A stretch of 64,000 bases of DNA, taken from Coriolopsis trogii. Its lineage: Eukaryota; Basidiomycota; Agaricomycetes; Polyporales; Polyporaceae. The stretch is from contig JAHYIO010000028.1 of assembly GCA_020543525.1 (NCBI GenBank), positions 1,178,001-1,242,000 on the forward strand. The letters run 5' to 3'. The notes beneath the pieces are model-generated. The model was not told where the DNA came from. It searched no databases and saw nothing but the letters and a program-made list of their open reading frames with translations. Position 1 is the stretch's first letter. Each line of letters starts with the position of its first letter. Shown here in pieces: positions 47,801 through 57,563 of this stretch. A program made the translations under genes and the position numbers.

Positions 47801-49199
47801 TATGAATCGCCGAGAGCCGAAGCGGCGCATGAACCGATTCGAGCTCTCAAGGGCCGGGCGATCTAGGAAGAACCGGAAATCGTTTCTGTCCTTGGAGAAG
47901 ACGACCCTAGCCGTGAAATGAACCTTTCCGCCATACCATCCGGGAGCGTCCTTCTCTTTGAGGAAGTCCTCGTCTTCATTGCACCCAAGAAGGCCGTGAG
48001 GATGATTGTGTAGTATCGTGTCTTCCATGTCGAGGTCCGCCCAGGGTAGCTGCATTGCACGACTTGACTTCAGTATCGATCCAGGATCTGTTTCGGGCAG
48101 CGTACCTTGACAGACTGCTCGCGTGTGAGCGCATTAGCTGGTGCGCTCGAGGTGCTGCCTGCGTTTGTAGTGGCGGCGGGGGCGGAGTCGGTCGCAACCC
48201 TCTTCCGCATCCCTTCCTCCGCCTCATCCTCTCTCCTGTCCTTCTTCTCCTTCTCCTTCTTCTCCTTCTCCTTCTTCTCCTTCTCCGCCTTTTCTCTCTC
48301 CTGCTTCTCCTTCTTGACTACCTCCACAAATCTAGTGACTTCAGGCGCAGCAACAACGTTCGTTGTCTTGAAAGAGTTCAACTTCTCGATGGTGAAGTTG
48401 TCGAAATCGAAGCCTTGATTCACGTATCGAGCGATCTCCCAGCGAACGCCCCACGGGAGTCCCTCGAGAAGCTTGAGGTAGCGCGGCTGGTGTGCCTAGG
48501 TGCATGTGTCAATCATCCTGATCAAGACTCGTCGCAAGCTGGGCACTCACCACGTTCACAGGCGTGAGCGGTTTGAAGGCAGAGGCAGGTATGCTCGTCG
48601 CTTGCGGGACGAGGGTGGCCGGTGGAGGAGTTTCCTCTGATTGTTTGGCAGAGGCGGATGAGGCATCAGAGCCGCTCGTGGCAAAGGTCGTCCCACTATT
48701 TAAAGCACCTGCTTCCCCAGAGGCTGTCGTCGCGGATAGCGTCGGCTGTGTCCCAGAGCTCGACGGGACTGCTGTTGAGTCAGTCTCTGTCCGCGCGATA
48801 GTGCTGCTCTTGGAGGCAGCGTCAGAAGAATGGACGGCCTCCGAGCCGTTGGCTGTGCGAAGGATCTTGGTGGGCCGCTCCGGGTCGTCATGCACGCCGC
48901 GCTGACGTTTCGAACCGCTTGGAACGTCCTGTGCCGTCTGGGTGAGCAGCATGTCGGCGTCAAAGGGCATGTCGTCGAAGTAGTAGTCATCGGAGTCGGA
49001 GTCGAGACCGCCGTCGACCTTGTCCTTGTCTGCAGGATCTGTGGATTCTCAACGCGTACTCCATATGTATAGTAAACAAGTGCTTACCCAGTTCTACGTC
49101 AGCGATGAGCCCGGAAACGTCATGTTCTCCGAAAATGGTCGTGTAGTCGGTGGACTGTGAATGTGTGGTTAAGCTTCTGTTCCGCTCAAAATCACCCAT
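44809..49199 (-). CDS. RNA-dependent RNA polymerase (QDE-1/RDR type)
   Basis: Cellular RdRP that makes double-stranded RNA for RNA silencing (quelling/meiotic silencing type). Eleven exons (49199-49088, 49038-48551, 48495-48106, 48049-47534, 47483-47384, 47331-46432, 46375-46272, 46221-46180, 46127-46007, 45953-45635, 45580-44809) close to 1287 aa. The catalytic DYDGD motif is at 926-930 (45951-45937), right after an intron. Upstream are family segments TDGCGFAN, AVQVRIGGAKGLLL, DPYGVLGPNEVHI and HPKLFHYTDVIVVS. Downstream are YDEEKLS and a helical C-terminal domain. The first about 330 residues are Ser/Thr/Pro-rich and disordered, with a Lys/Glu repeat (EKEKKEKEKK) coded by a microsatellite. 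The start (MGDFERNRSLTTHSQ) is the best local ATG but a further upstream exon is possible. Confidence 0.88.
48238..48290. repeat. CTTCTC/CTTCTT microsatellite inside RdRP exon 3
   Basis: Tandem CTTCTC and CTTCTT units on the plus strand encode alternating Lys and Glu on the minus strand, giving a likely charged single helix or coiled coil. The repeat is in frame. Confidence 0.85.
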
Positions 49200-50403
49200 G
49201 AAGTAAACATCAGTGCGTAGGTCACCTGACCGCTCATGAAACACCCCGGCACAGTAGTAGGCAGAAGTCGCAATGGGATTGTGAAGATATCCTGACTAAG
49301 GATCATGACCCGCGGTAGTCGTATCGCTACATATGGTTCGTATTTATGAATCAGAAGTAAGCTGAGGTAGCAATATGATATTGACGAACACGGCTCGTCC
49401 TTTGATGAAGCATGCAGTGAAATGACAGAGACGAAGAATACCATGTGGTCATTGCAATACGCAAACCACTCCCATCGGGACCGCGGTATCCTCGCGTCGC
49501 ACGCGCTCGCGACGCGCGTTATGACGCGTGACGTCGCAAATCAAGCATGGTGGCCGGTGTCAAGAATGAGCTATTCCTGGCACCCGTCTCCGAAGCATTC
49601 GCCGCTCGAGGCATGGGACAACGGGAGAAGACAGCAGTTACGCGCATCTACCACTCACCTGGGAGCATAGAGATAGGGAAGATCCGCTTCGCGAAGGCAC
49701 CAATGCATCGTCTGCAGCTACCATCGCGATGTCGGTGGGAGTGGTTGCGCGCCTGAGAGGACGCGCGAGAGTCGTTGGGAGATTACAAAAGAGAGAAGCA
49801 CAGTAGCGGATGTACTTTCAAGATGGAGAAAACCAAGCATATGCAGACGTATATATAGGCGATGTGGTGAGTGTCGTCGACAAGAGCGCGTGCGTGGTGG
49901 GAGGAGACAAGAGGTGGTCAGAAACGCGACCCTCGGTATTTCCGCGAGCGCCCACCGACGGGGATTGACATCATGTGATCGCACGTTGTGGCGGACTTCT
50001 TCTTAATGGGCGTCTAATACCAACTCTGCAAGTTTGCTTCCGCATTCTCACAGGCCGATCGTCGTCGCCTCGGGCCCATGCACGCCTTCATCCAGTCTCC
50101 TTCGCCGTCTGCTATGCGACAACTCCGCTGCCATGGTGCATCGCCCATGTTGCTTGAGTTATCTGGGACGAACGGAGACAGAAGAGCCCCAAGGCGAGGT
50201 ACGGCGTTTGTATTTCGAACGCGAAGCCGATGTCAGCCCTGTTCGTGCACGTTAGTCGAAGAGACATTCGCAGTCGTCTTGATGTCCTGCGCGTATCAGC
50301 ACCGTTTCCTCATGGCAGACAGTCGTCGAGTTTCCGAATATATGGCTCGGTCTGCTAGAGCGGATGCACAACTCATCTCATGGTGAGTCAACGATCTCTA
50401 TGT
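49200..50403. other. Upstream region of RdRP, no gene seen
   Basis: A 1.2-kb gap between two minus-strand genes. Short frames lack motifs. A TATATATA run near 49850 could be a core-promoter element but is about 650 bp from the chosen RdRP ATG. That distance leaves room for an unannotated upstream exon. Confidence 0.45.
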
Positions 50404-51927
50404 TCAATGGCGGGCGACTCTACCGTTCGACACCCGAAGGCCGTTGGCTACATTATACACGCCGGTCCTCCCCAACTCCTTCTCCTTCTGACTTAGGGCC
50501 ACAGCCATCACAAACTGTGGTTCCGGTTGAGACAAGAGAAAGGTGTCCTCGAAACTTGTTTTTGTCGTGCGAGCCACGGCCTTCATCGATTGCGGACTCG
50601 CACCGGCATGAAGCTCGTACTCTGTCACTGTGGTAGCTCCGTTCCAGGATACGTAGACCTCTGTGCCCGCGCCGTTCGGCCGTTGCACTACAGCCATCGC
50701 TGGAGGCTCCGCTGGCTCGCCTACCCACTCCGTCGTCCTGAACACTCTGTCGCTACCGATTGGACCATTCGCTTCGCTCGGATCGTTGGGTCCTAGGGTC
50801 GCCCAAAAGAGCGTCTCGCCATCCCATGTCTGTTCCATCATCCAGGGGTTCGTGCCAAAGTCAATCCACACGTTCCCTCCGGGCGAGAGTACCTGGACGT
50901 CCCCCATCATCTTCGTGATGTTCTGGTACAACGGCAGCCACTCCCGCACCAGTTCGACGTGCCGCGTTTTCTCGTTCACGGACAGGTAGATGCCGCGTGC
51001 GGTCGGCTCGATGACCTCCCAGTCGCTCGCCCCGTTGTCGAAAGCCGAGATCGCCTTGCCGTTCTCGTGCCAGCGGCCGTGGTGCTGGAAATGGAACTCG
51101 GCGCCCGGCCCGAAGGTGAAGTCGCTCTTCATCCCACCCATCCTCCACTCTATCTCGCCCGTCGCACGGTCGACCTTCATCAGCTGCTGATAGTGCCGGG
51201 AGGACATGAGCAGGCTCCGTCCATCCGCGGAGACGTCGACGGCGTTGATATGCGCGACGTCGAGGGGACTGTCCAGGGTCCCGTCGCCTCGTGTTCCCGG
51301 AAGCGCATACGTCTCGTTCAGGGGCAGGTGTTCCCAGGCGCTCCAGTTGAATCGGAGGGTGTCGCTCCCGTCCAGGGTCACGATCTGCACGAGTGAGTCG
51401 AGCACGTACCCCTCCGCCGGGCCCCCTATCGCGCTCAGGTTGGCAGAGATGCGGTTGTACGAGGTCAGGACGGCGGTGTCGTCGTCCGAGTGGAGGACCT
51501 CGAACTCGTGGAAATCGGCGCGGTAGGGTGCGCGGGCGGTGACCGTGCCCACGACGCTGTACGACTTGTCGAGGAGGACGACGGTGCCGTTCACCCAGCC
51601 GGTTTTGATCTCTACCCCGGTCCAGAACGCGAGGACGGGTCGACCGCGGTAGGTCTGCACGTTCATGTCGTGAGCTATGCCCCATTCGGGCGCATGCCAG
51701 ACGACAGCGCCGGTAGCGTCGTAGATCGTCGGCCCTGGGGAGCTCACACCCTTGCCGTAGGGCGTGGCAAGGATGAGGGGTTTGGAGGATGTGAAGGAGC
51801 TCGAGCAGATGGAGATGTTGAGAGCGACAGGTGTGGAATTCGTGGTCAAGAAAGAGAATTCGTAAGGGTGGGCTGCGGTAGCCAAGCCCACGGAGAGGAC
51901 GGCAGCGACTAGACGGGTGAGCATCAT
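50404..51927 (-). CDS. Secreted arylsulfotransferase (ASST)-domain protein, intronless coding region
   Basis: Single open reading frame of 507 aa starting at tandem ATGs (51927, 51924). A signal peptide (about 1-19, ending GLATAAHP) leads into a fungal ASST-type domain. Visible features include PGPTIYDATGAVVW, HDMNVQTYRGRPVLAFW, DFHEFEVL, DVAHINAVDVSADG, MSSRHYQQLMKVD, GEIEWRMGG, FHFQHHGRWH and SAFDNGASDWE. A six-bladed beta-propeller is expected. Multiple NxS/T sequons support secretion. Substrate is unknown; the family name comes from bacterial arylsulfate sulfotransferases and activity is unproven for fungal members. A 52-nt intron (51993-51942) probably lies in the 5' UTR, the only intron visible. 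Confidence 0.85.
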   Translation of the reverse strand: MMLTRLVAAVLSVGLATAAHPYEFSFLTTNSTPVALNISICSSSFTSSKPLILATPYGKGVSSPGPTIYDATGAVVWHAPEWGIAHDMNVQTYRGRPVLAFWTGVEIKTGWVNGTVVLLDKSYSVVGTVTARAPYRADFHEFEVLHSDDDTAVLTSYNRISANLSAIGGPAEGYVLDSLVQIVTLDGSDTLRFNWSAWEHLPLNETYALPGTRGDGTLDSPLDVAHINAVDVSADGRSLLMSSRHYQQLMKVDRATGEIEWRMGGMKSDFTFGPGAEFHFQHHGRWHENGKAISAFDNGASDWEVIEPTARGIYLSVNEKTRHVELVREWLPLYQNITKMMGDVQVLSPGGNVWIDFGTNPWMMEQTWDGETLFWATLGPNDPSEANGPIGSDRVFRTTEWVGEPAEPPAMAVVQRPNGAGTEVYVSWNGATTVTEYELHAGASPQSMKAVARTTKTSFEDTFLLSQPEPQFVMAVALSQKEKELGRTGVYNVANGLRVSNGRVARH

Positions 51928-52056
51928 GAAGGCGACTGTACCTATGGTGAGCACATCTCTGTCGCGAAGCCCCCAGGAGCGGATATTACTCACGTTGTGC
52001 AGACTTAGGTGGGGCTCTGCCTTGACATGCGCGCTGTGCGCTGTCTCGCCATTGGA

Positions 52057-52064
52057 CTTTTATA
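52057..52064 (-). promoter_or_regulatory. TATA box of the ASST-domain gene
   Basis: TATAAAAG on the minus strand lies 130 bp upstream of the ATG and about 64 bp upstream of the 5' UTR intron donor at 51993. A strong match to the TATA consensus. Confidence 0.6.
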
Positions 52065-53232
52065 GCACGATGCGGATGTTGCTCTATGGAACCTATCTGT
52101 CATTCCGAATTCTCTTGCATACCTTGCTCTCGGCGAGCCCTGGATGGCACCCATGTCGGCGTTCAACTGTTCAGTACCGACCCCCTGACGCCAACGCTTA
52201 ACCGGGTAAATACACGGCTTACCATAAGGCTGAGAACTCGCGAACCCCTTGGAGACGTCGTATAGACCGAACATCTGTCCACTGCTTGTTGCGCTCGTCC
52301 GCGAACCACGGCTTGCAGCCTCGCAGCGTACACCAGTCGACCTATGAATTTACACAATCGACCATCCAAATCCGCCACTCTCACTCCCCTCCCCGCTGCA
52401 TGGTACAGCCTTACATTGAATAGGGCTCCATGACGTTATGCAGCGGCCGACTGACACACCTCGGAGTCCCGAGAGCATCGGCGCCACCGTACGGACCAGT
52501 GAGGATGCGTTAGTATGCTCACCTTCATCACTGCGCGCCAGGCAAGCGTGTTGCGGCCCCGACTGGACAGACTTAGACTGCGGGGGTAGGGCGTGCCAGT
52601 GATCGCAATGGCGTAAGGGTGACGTTGGGTACAATCGGCAAAGCTCATGACCTCCTGTTAATCTTCCAAGGTGCCAGAGCTGACAGGGTGGACAGGGTGT
52701 GGTGGAGGTCGATCCGAAGTTGTCAGTCTCCCGTCAGGAGTCAATTTAACCACAGCAGCCGTGTGTGTGCGGGTGGTTGTGCGATGTCCAGTCGTGGCTT
52801 TCCTATTTGCTCAAGTTGCTCAAAATTAACGGGATGACTCAGTATTGTAGGAATGGATGAGGATGAATTCGGAATTGGCCAAATATACATGGGTTCACAT
52901 GACGAGCGGAGGCGTTGGTCTTACTAGAGTCTTAGCTCTCTGCCAGCAAGAACGACGAGTAGGACTGACCTCACCGTCAGCCGGCGGTCGACCGTCTTGG
53001 ACCCCCAACTGTTGGCCCATTCCTCGTCCCCAGCAATGTCTGAGTTATGCGGGTACAAGCGCATAGTAGGCGAAGGTCGATGTTCATACCTATGAAATGT
53101 GTACGACGGTTGGCAACAACGGCTGGCCTAGCGATCATGTGATCGCAAGCAAATGACGAGTTTCATGGGCGTCTATGTCTTGCCTTCTTCCCTCTTCTCT
53201 TTGACCCGTTGTTCTCCTCGATTCATATCGCA
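52065..53232. other. Divergent intergenic region, no gene seen
   Basis: A 1.2-kb region between the ASST gene and the RRG7-like gene. Short frames only; none form an exon chain or carry recognisable motifs. Confidence 0.5.
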
Positions 53233-54054
53233 ATGGCAGCCAGCTCTACGAAGACGACCGCGGTCATGAAAGGAGTGTCATTTGAGACTCGTGCCGTCGG
53301 AGTGCTGAGACAACACCTTTCCATGTCTCTACGACGCGTAGGTGGCCGAGGCGACGGGGGGATCGACCTGCAAGGCTGGTGGTGGCTCCCGTCGAAATGT
53401 CTGAGACATACGCTGGCCTCTGGTGCGCGGACTGGAGGCGCAACACCGGACTCGCACATGGCCATTCGGGTGCTCGTACAATGCAAGGCGGAAGAGAAGA
53501 AGATTGGGCCCCGCTTCATCCGCGAGTTCGAAGGGACTATCCTGCGCAATTCCGCGTACTTCATGGCGAACGCCGCCGAGGCAGGACATGAAGGTCAGAA
53601 ACACGCTATCTCCGCTCTGGCTGGTAGTCGAGAGCCCGTCGTCGGCCTGTTCGCGTCTCTGTCGCCGTTCACGAAGGCGTCCCTCCTCCAAGCATACTCT
53701 TCGCCTATCCCGCTCGCTCTTTTGCACCTGCCTGCCTCTGCAGACCCCACTGGTGCCGCTGCGCCTGCCCTGTGCTCTACACATCAAGGTACAGCTTCTG
53801 AGGTACAAGCCGACTTCCCAGGCACGCTGGTCTTCAACCAGGCGTTATGCGGCGCGAACGGCCTTCTGCGCGGCAAGATAGAGCCTCGTTGGGAGCGTTC
53901 TACCCAGGGTCTACAGGGCAGACCTGGACTGTGGCTGGACGGCCGACGGATGGAGAGTTGGATACCCGAAGAGGATAATGGCGCCCCGCGGGAAACGTGG
54001 TATGCTTGTATTCCCTTGCGTGCTTGTATGGCGCGGCTCACTTCACGTACGTAG
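53233..54054 (+). CDS. RRG7/DUF2034 family protein (Mrr-like restriction-endonuclease fold, probably mitochondrial)
   Basis: One uninterrupted 273-aa frame. Family features: GVSFETRAVGVLRQHLSMSL, RVGGRGDGGIDLQGWWWLP with the catalytic Asp in GGIDLQG, then VLVQCKAEEKKIGPRFIREFEG with the Q-C-K-A catalytic pair, then AYFMANAAEAG. These match RRG7 (required for respiratory growth 7), a mitochondrial protein with an Mrr-type nuclease fold. The activity is unproven in fungi. The C-terminal part (about 165-273) is less conserved. The ATG at 53233 is the only Met before the conserved start. The region between WWWLP and VLVQCK could contain an in-frame intron, because the linker there looks variable. 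Confidence 0.83.
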   Translation: MAASSTKTTAVMKGVSFETRAVGVLRQHLSMSLRRVGGRGDGGIDLQGWWWLPSKCLRHTLASGARTGGATPDSHMAIRVLVQCKAEEKKIGPRFIREFEGTILRNSAYFMANAAEAGHEGQKHAISALAGSREPVVGLFASLSPFTKASLLQAYSSPIPLALLHLPASADPTGAAAPALCSTHQGTASEVQADFPGTLVFNQALCGANGLLRGKIEPRWERSTQGLQGRPGLWLDGRRMESWIPEEDNGAPRETWYACIPLRACMARLTSRT

Positions 54055-54664
54055 AGCTGTTTCATGCGGCGTCGCAGCTGACTTTCCCACATGGGTCGCA
54101 TCGATACCGCCCATTCGCCGCCACATATACAACTCCGCTTCCAGCATCGTAGACTAGCAGCCGATGTTTGGCTCAATCCTCATACGTGTTCTATGGTGGC
54201 ACAAGGGCTCTGACACTTGCTGCGCGAATTGACACGACATAGGCGTTTATCAGCATGAACATCTGCGCTCAATGTCAATGGCACCCAGGGTAACCGTAAA
54301 TGCACCAAGTAGACTATAGCGCAGTCTCGCAAGCGCAGTGGTACCTGAACCGCTGCCCGCGCTGCGGCTGCGGTGTAGTGGTTTTTCAGGTGCATCTCAG
54401 TCTGCATTGGACACGTCTTTTGCACGTTGGCTTTCTCCAAGCCGACTCTTGACGTACGCTCAACTCTCCGCTTGCGAGGGCAAACGGCTCCCACCGCAGC
54501 CATCATTGGCGGCCCGCTGCGCCCGACCGACCGGGATATCCATCGTCTGCCGCTGGATTGTCCAACATCCGAGGGGCCATGAGCGTCTTACCGGAGCCGA
54601 TGTGGCAGGACTCATTCGCAGCAATGTGCATGTGTGCGATGCAATCTGGACTAGGCAGCATGAG
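54055..54664. other. Intergenic region, no gene seen
   Basis: About 600 bp between two plus-strand genes. Overlapping short frames on both strands, none convincing. Confidence 0.5.
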
Positions 54665-54672
54665 TATATAAG
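54665..54672 (+). promoter_or_regulatory. TATA box of the NAD(P)-binding protein gene
   Basis: TATATAAG lies 83 bp upstream of the ATG at 54748. Confidence 0.6.
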
Positions 54673-54747
54673 ACTTCGAGCTCGTTGCCAGAGCCACAAC
54701 ATTCATTCAACCATCGCCAGAACACACTCCAATCAGTCTCCTCCAAC

Positions 54748-55701
54748 ATGAACGTTTTCGTCGTGGGAGGTTCAAAGAATATTGGCTACTATGCTGCCTT
54801 GCGACTACTCAGTACGTTGCCCAAATGACTTCAATGCGGTTGGAAGCTTACGCGGCTCTCCTTCCAGAGAAAGGAGCGACGGTCACGTTTATGTTGCGCA
54901 ACACCTCCGTCTTCGACGATGACGAGCAGATGCAGACGTTCATCAAGTCTCGCAAAGCACATCTCGTCCGCGGGGATGCCCTCAATCGAGACGATGTTCA
55001 GCATGCATGGCAAGCAGCGCTTGACGCTAGCCAAGGCACACTTGATTTCGTCCTATTCACAGTCGGTCAGTTCATGTTTCGCGCACCTCGGGGAGTAGTT
55101 CTGATGCAGCTTGTATCTACCAGGCGGCTTCTTAACTTTCACCCTCTCACAAGGTTTCGCCCTGAACACTCACGACCTCTGCACTCGCGCGCTCCTCAAC
55201 CTGCTCTCCACCATCCCCGCCGCCCTCCGCCCCGCAGACGTCCAGCCGCGCTTCGTCATGCTCACCTCCATGGGGCTCGACCCCGCCTCCCACGCGGCAG
55301 TCCCTCTGCTCGTGAAGCCCGTGTACAGCGTCCTGCTGCCCGCGCCCCACGCAGACAAGCTCGGGATGGAGCGCGTCCTCGCGCATTGCGCAGGGCGTCC
55401 ATGGGCGGGTGAGGAGCCGGAGAAAGCGATCCTCCCGGCCGGGTGGAAGGAGACCCCAGGCCTGCTTGCTGAGAGGGAACTCAGGCACCTGGTCATCGTC
55501 AGGCCCTCGCTCTTGACGGACGGCCCGTGCAAGGCGGACGAGCCTGCGAAGGACGGGAAGCCGCCGTATCGGATCGCGCCGGACAGCGAGCTGAAGAAGG
55601 CGTATCGGGTGTCGCGGATGGACACGGCACACTTCATTGTGGAGGAGGCGCTGCCTAACTGGGCGAAGTATCAGGGCAAGGGCGTCGTGATCACTTATTA
55701 A
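54748..55701 (+). CDS. NAD(P)-binding Rossmann protein (NmrA/atypical SDR-like)
   Basis: Three exons (54748-54811, 54868-55065, 55124-55701) close to 279 aa. The N terminus MNVFVVGGSKNIGYYAALRLL holds the glycine-rich dinucleotide-binding turn (GGSKNIG), followed by a second strand with GATVTFMLRNTSVF and the LVRGDALN segment typical of NmrA/atypical SDR folds. RFVMLTSMGLDP would be the strand that carries a catalytic-type Ser, and HLVIVRPSLLTDG is the usual strand 6 motif. Near the C terminus, YRVSRMDTAHFIVEEALPNW corresponds to the substrate-side helix. Probably a cytosolic oxidoreductase or redox sensor; the substrate is unknown. Confidence 0.85.
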
Positions 55702-56089
55702 GTTTCCGGGGATGATGCAGCTGTCGCCATGAGGCCACGCATGTTTAGCATTTGCGATACCCACGCACATTTACCTGAACCACTACTCTCCATATGTATA
55801 TCCCTTATTGGCCAAGATGTGGCCAGCGGCTGTTCACGCTTATTAACATCAACGCGGTGGATTGTCACTAGATTGTATATGAGGACATCAACCATACATG
55901 CGACTGAGAAGACTGTGGGGCAATGAAGTAACGAAACGACTAGGTGCGCGATAGCATGCAAAGGAGTGACAGATTGATTCCCCGAGAGCAGCTTACGGGG
56001 TCGAGATGGAGCAGTAGGACCGTGACACTTGGAGTAGCCTGTGACATGCGGAGAGTTCCAGCGTGCAGACATATGAGCTGAGCAATGAT
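55702..56089. other. Short convergent intergenic region
   Basis: A 388-bp gap between convergent genes; no gene recognised. Confidence 0.5.
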
Positions 56090-56695
56090 TCACTGCAAGC
56101 TGAGCCGGTGTGCGGTCAAAAGGGTGTTGCGGCCGTTCTTCACCCTCCCAGCGACCCACGCCTTGAACGTCGCTTCGTCTCCGATCGTCGTCAACCGCCC
56201 AGAGGTGATAGCGGAAAACGAGACGTCGAACGCGAGTTTGGCGGCGACGCGGATGCGGAAGGAGTCGAGGCTGACATCCTCTGGGACACGCAGCTTCCAG
56301 ATGTCGCCCGTGGAGGGCGCCCAGACCTTGATGATGATCTTCCCGTCCTTCGGCGCCCACCGCCCAGGATCAGCGTCGTGGACGTCGGAGGCAGCAGCGG
56401 TTGGAGACGAGAACGGCATAAACGGGAAGCCTATCTCGCGAGGTGACGGGCTACCGAGCCCCGAGGCGCTGTGGTTTGTACTCGACTTGGGCAAGAGGGG
56501 CGCGGGGCGGCGGCGTGGGCGAGACGACGACTGCTTGTCCTCACCGGGTGGTGTATTCTCCTTGCCCGGGGCGCGGGGGTTCGCGCGCGCACCGAAAGTC
56601 CCGCTACGCATCCGCCTGGGGATGTTGTGGATGGCGGAGAGCATGCTCGTCGTGGTGGTGGGTGGCGGAGGGACGCTGTTCGTTGCGGACGGCAT
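56090..56695 (-). CDS. Small protein with disordered N terminus and possible PB1-like C-terminal domain
   Basis: Single-exon 201-aa frame from the ATG at 56695. Residues 1-115 are low complexity (Pro/Ser/Thr/Arg). Residues about 118-195 look folded, alternating hydrophobic strands and a helix: GKIIIKVWAP, DIWKLRVPEDVSLDSFRIRVAAKLAF, TIGDEATFKAWVAGRV. A beta-grasp/PB1-like layout would fit, with a basic residue on strand 1 (K in IIIKVW) and a short acidic stretch, but I do not recognise the family for certain. An intron is not needed. Function unknown. Confidence 0.65.
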   Translation of the reverse strand: MPSATNSVPPPPTTTTSMLSAIHNIPRRMRSGTFGARANPRAPGKENTPPGEDKQSSSRPRRRPAPLLPKSSTNHSASGLGSPSPREIGFPFMPFSSPTAAASDVHDADPGRWAPKDGKIIIKVWAPSTGDIWKLRVPEDVSLDSFRIRVAAKLAFDVSFSAITSGRLTTIGDEATFKAWVAGRVKNGRNTLLTAHRLSLQ

Positions 56696-57563
56696 CGCGC
56701 GAAGTGATGGTGGGGCGGTGGGCGTGTTCGGATAGCTTGAGGAAGTGAGTAGGAGACTGGAGGAGTCGAAGTGAATGTCAGGGGGCCTCGCGTCAAGATA
56801 TACTCGGAGGCTCCCTCACGCTGCGGCTAGCAAGTAGCGGGCAGCCTCCAAATTGCATTCTGAACCGCATATGGCATTGACACGCATGGCCGTTTTTTGC
56901 ATTTGCACACCTAAAAGAGCAAATAGTCAGCTTACCTGAGTCTTCACAAGGAACGAGAGTATACTTGCAACATTTGCGATCAAGTATCGGGCATTCCGAG
57001 TTTGAGGCACCTACAGTCGCGTACTATGTATGACTAATTGCTCAACCTCAGGCATGTAGGCTTTGTAGAAAGGAGCAAATCCTGCACCGGTCACTGGCGA
57101 GTTCCGGTGTTCCCTCTGAATGATTACCCTGAAGCCAATACTGTGTGTTGGTGGTAGGATGAGCATAGTCAGTGGCAAGTTCAAGTTTATGCTTTGAGGG
57201 TTCTAGAACCTGAAACTCCGATATTGCCGGCGACTTCGGGCCGGAATGGAAGCACAGTTCGCCGAGCCATAGCGTCTCGTACTAACCACCTTGTCCTAGA
57301 GCTACAGGACCACAAATAAGGACTATGTCACTGCGAGAGCTGGGCTGGATACAAGACATCACGGTAGGCTCGCTCAAATGGTTGGTTGACACTCCGCTGA
57401 TCTGGCCCGCTTCGGACAGGTACCTTGAACAGTTCATAGCTTCTTTTATAAGTACATACATGTTGGAGAGAACAACTACAGACTATACTATCAGACATCC
57501 GTAGGTAGAGATGAGCTACACATTCAGATGGAGATTAGTGCGAGTCAGGTGGTGAACATTGCT
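56696..57563. other. Intergenic region, no gene seen
   Basis: An 868-bp AT-richer gap with no coding exon, tRNA A/B boxes or repeats that I could recognise. Confidence 0.5.
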
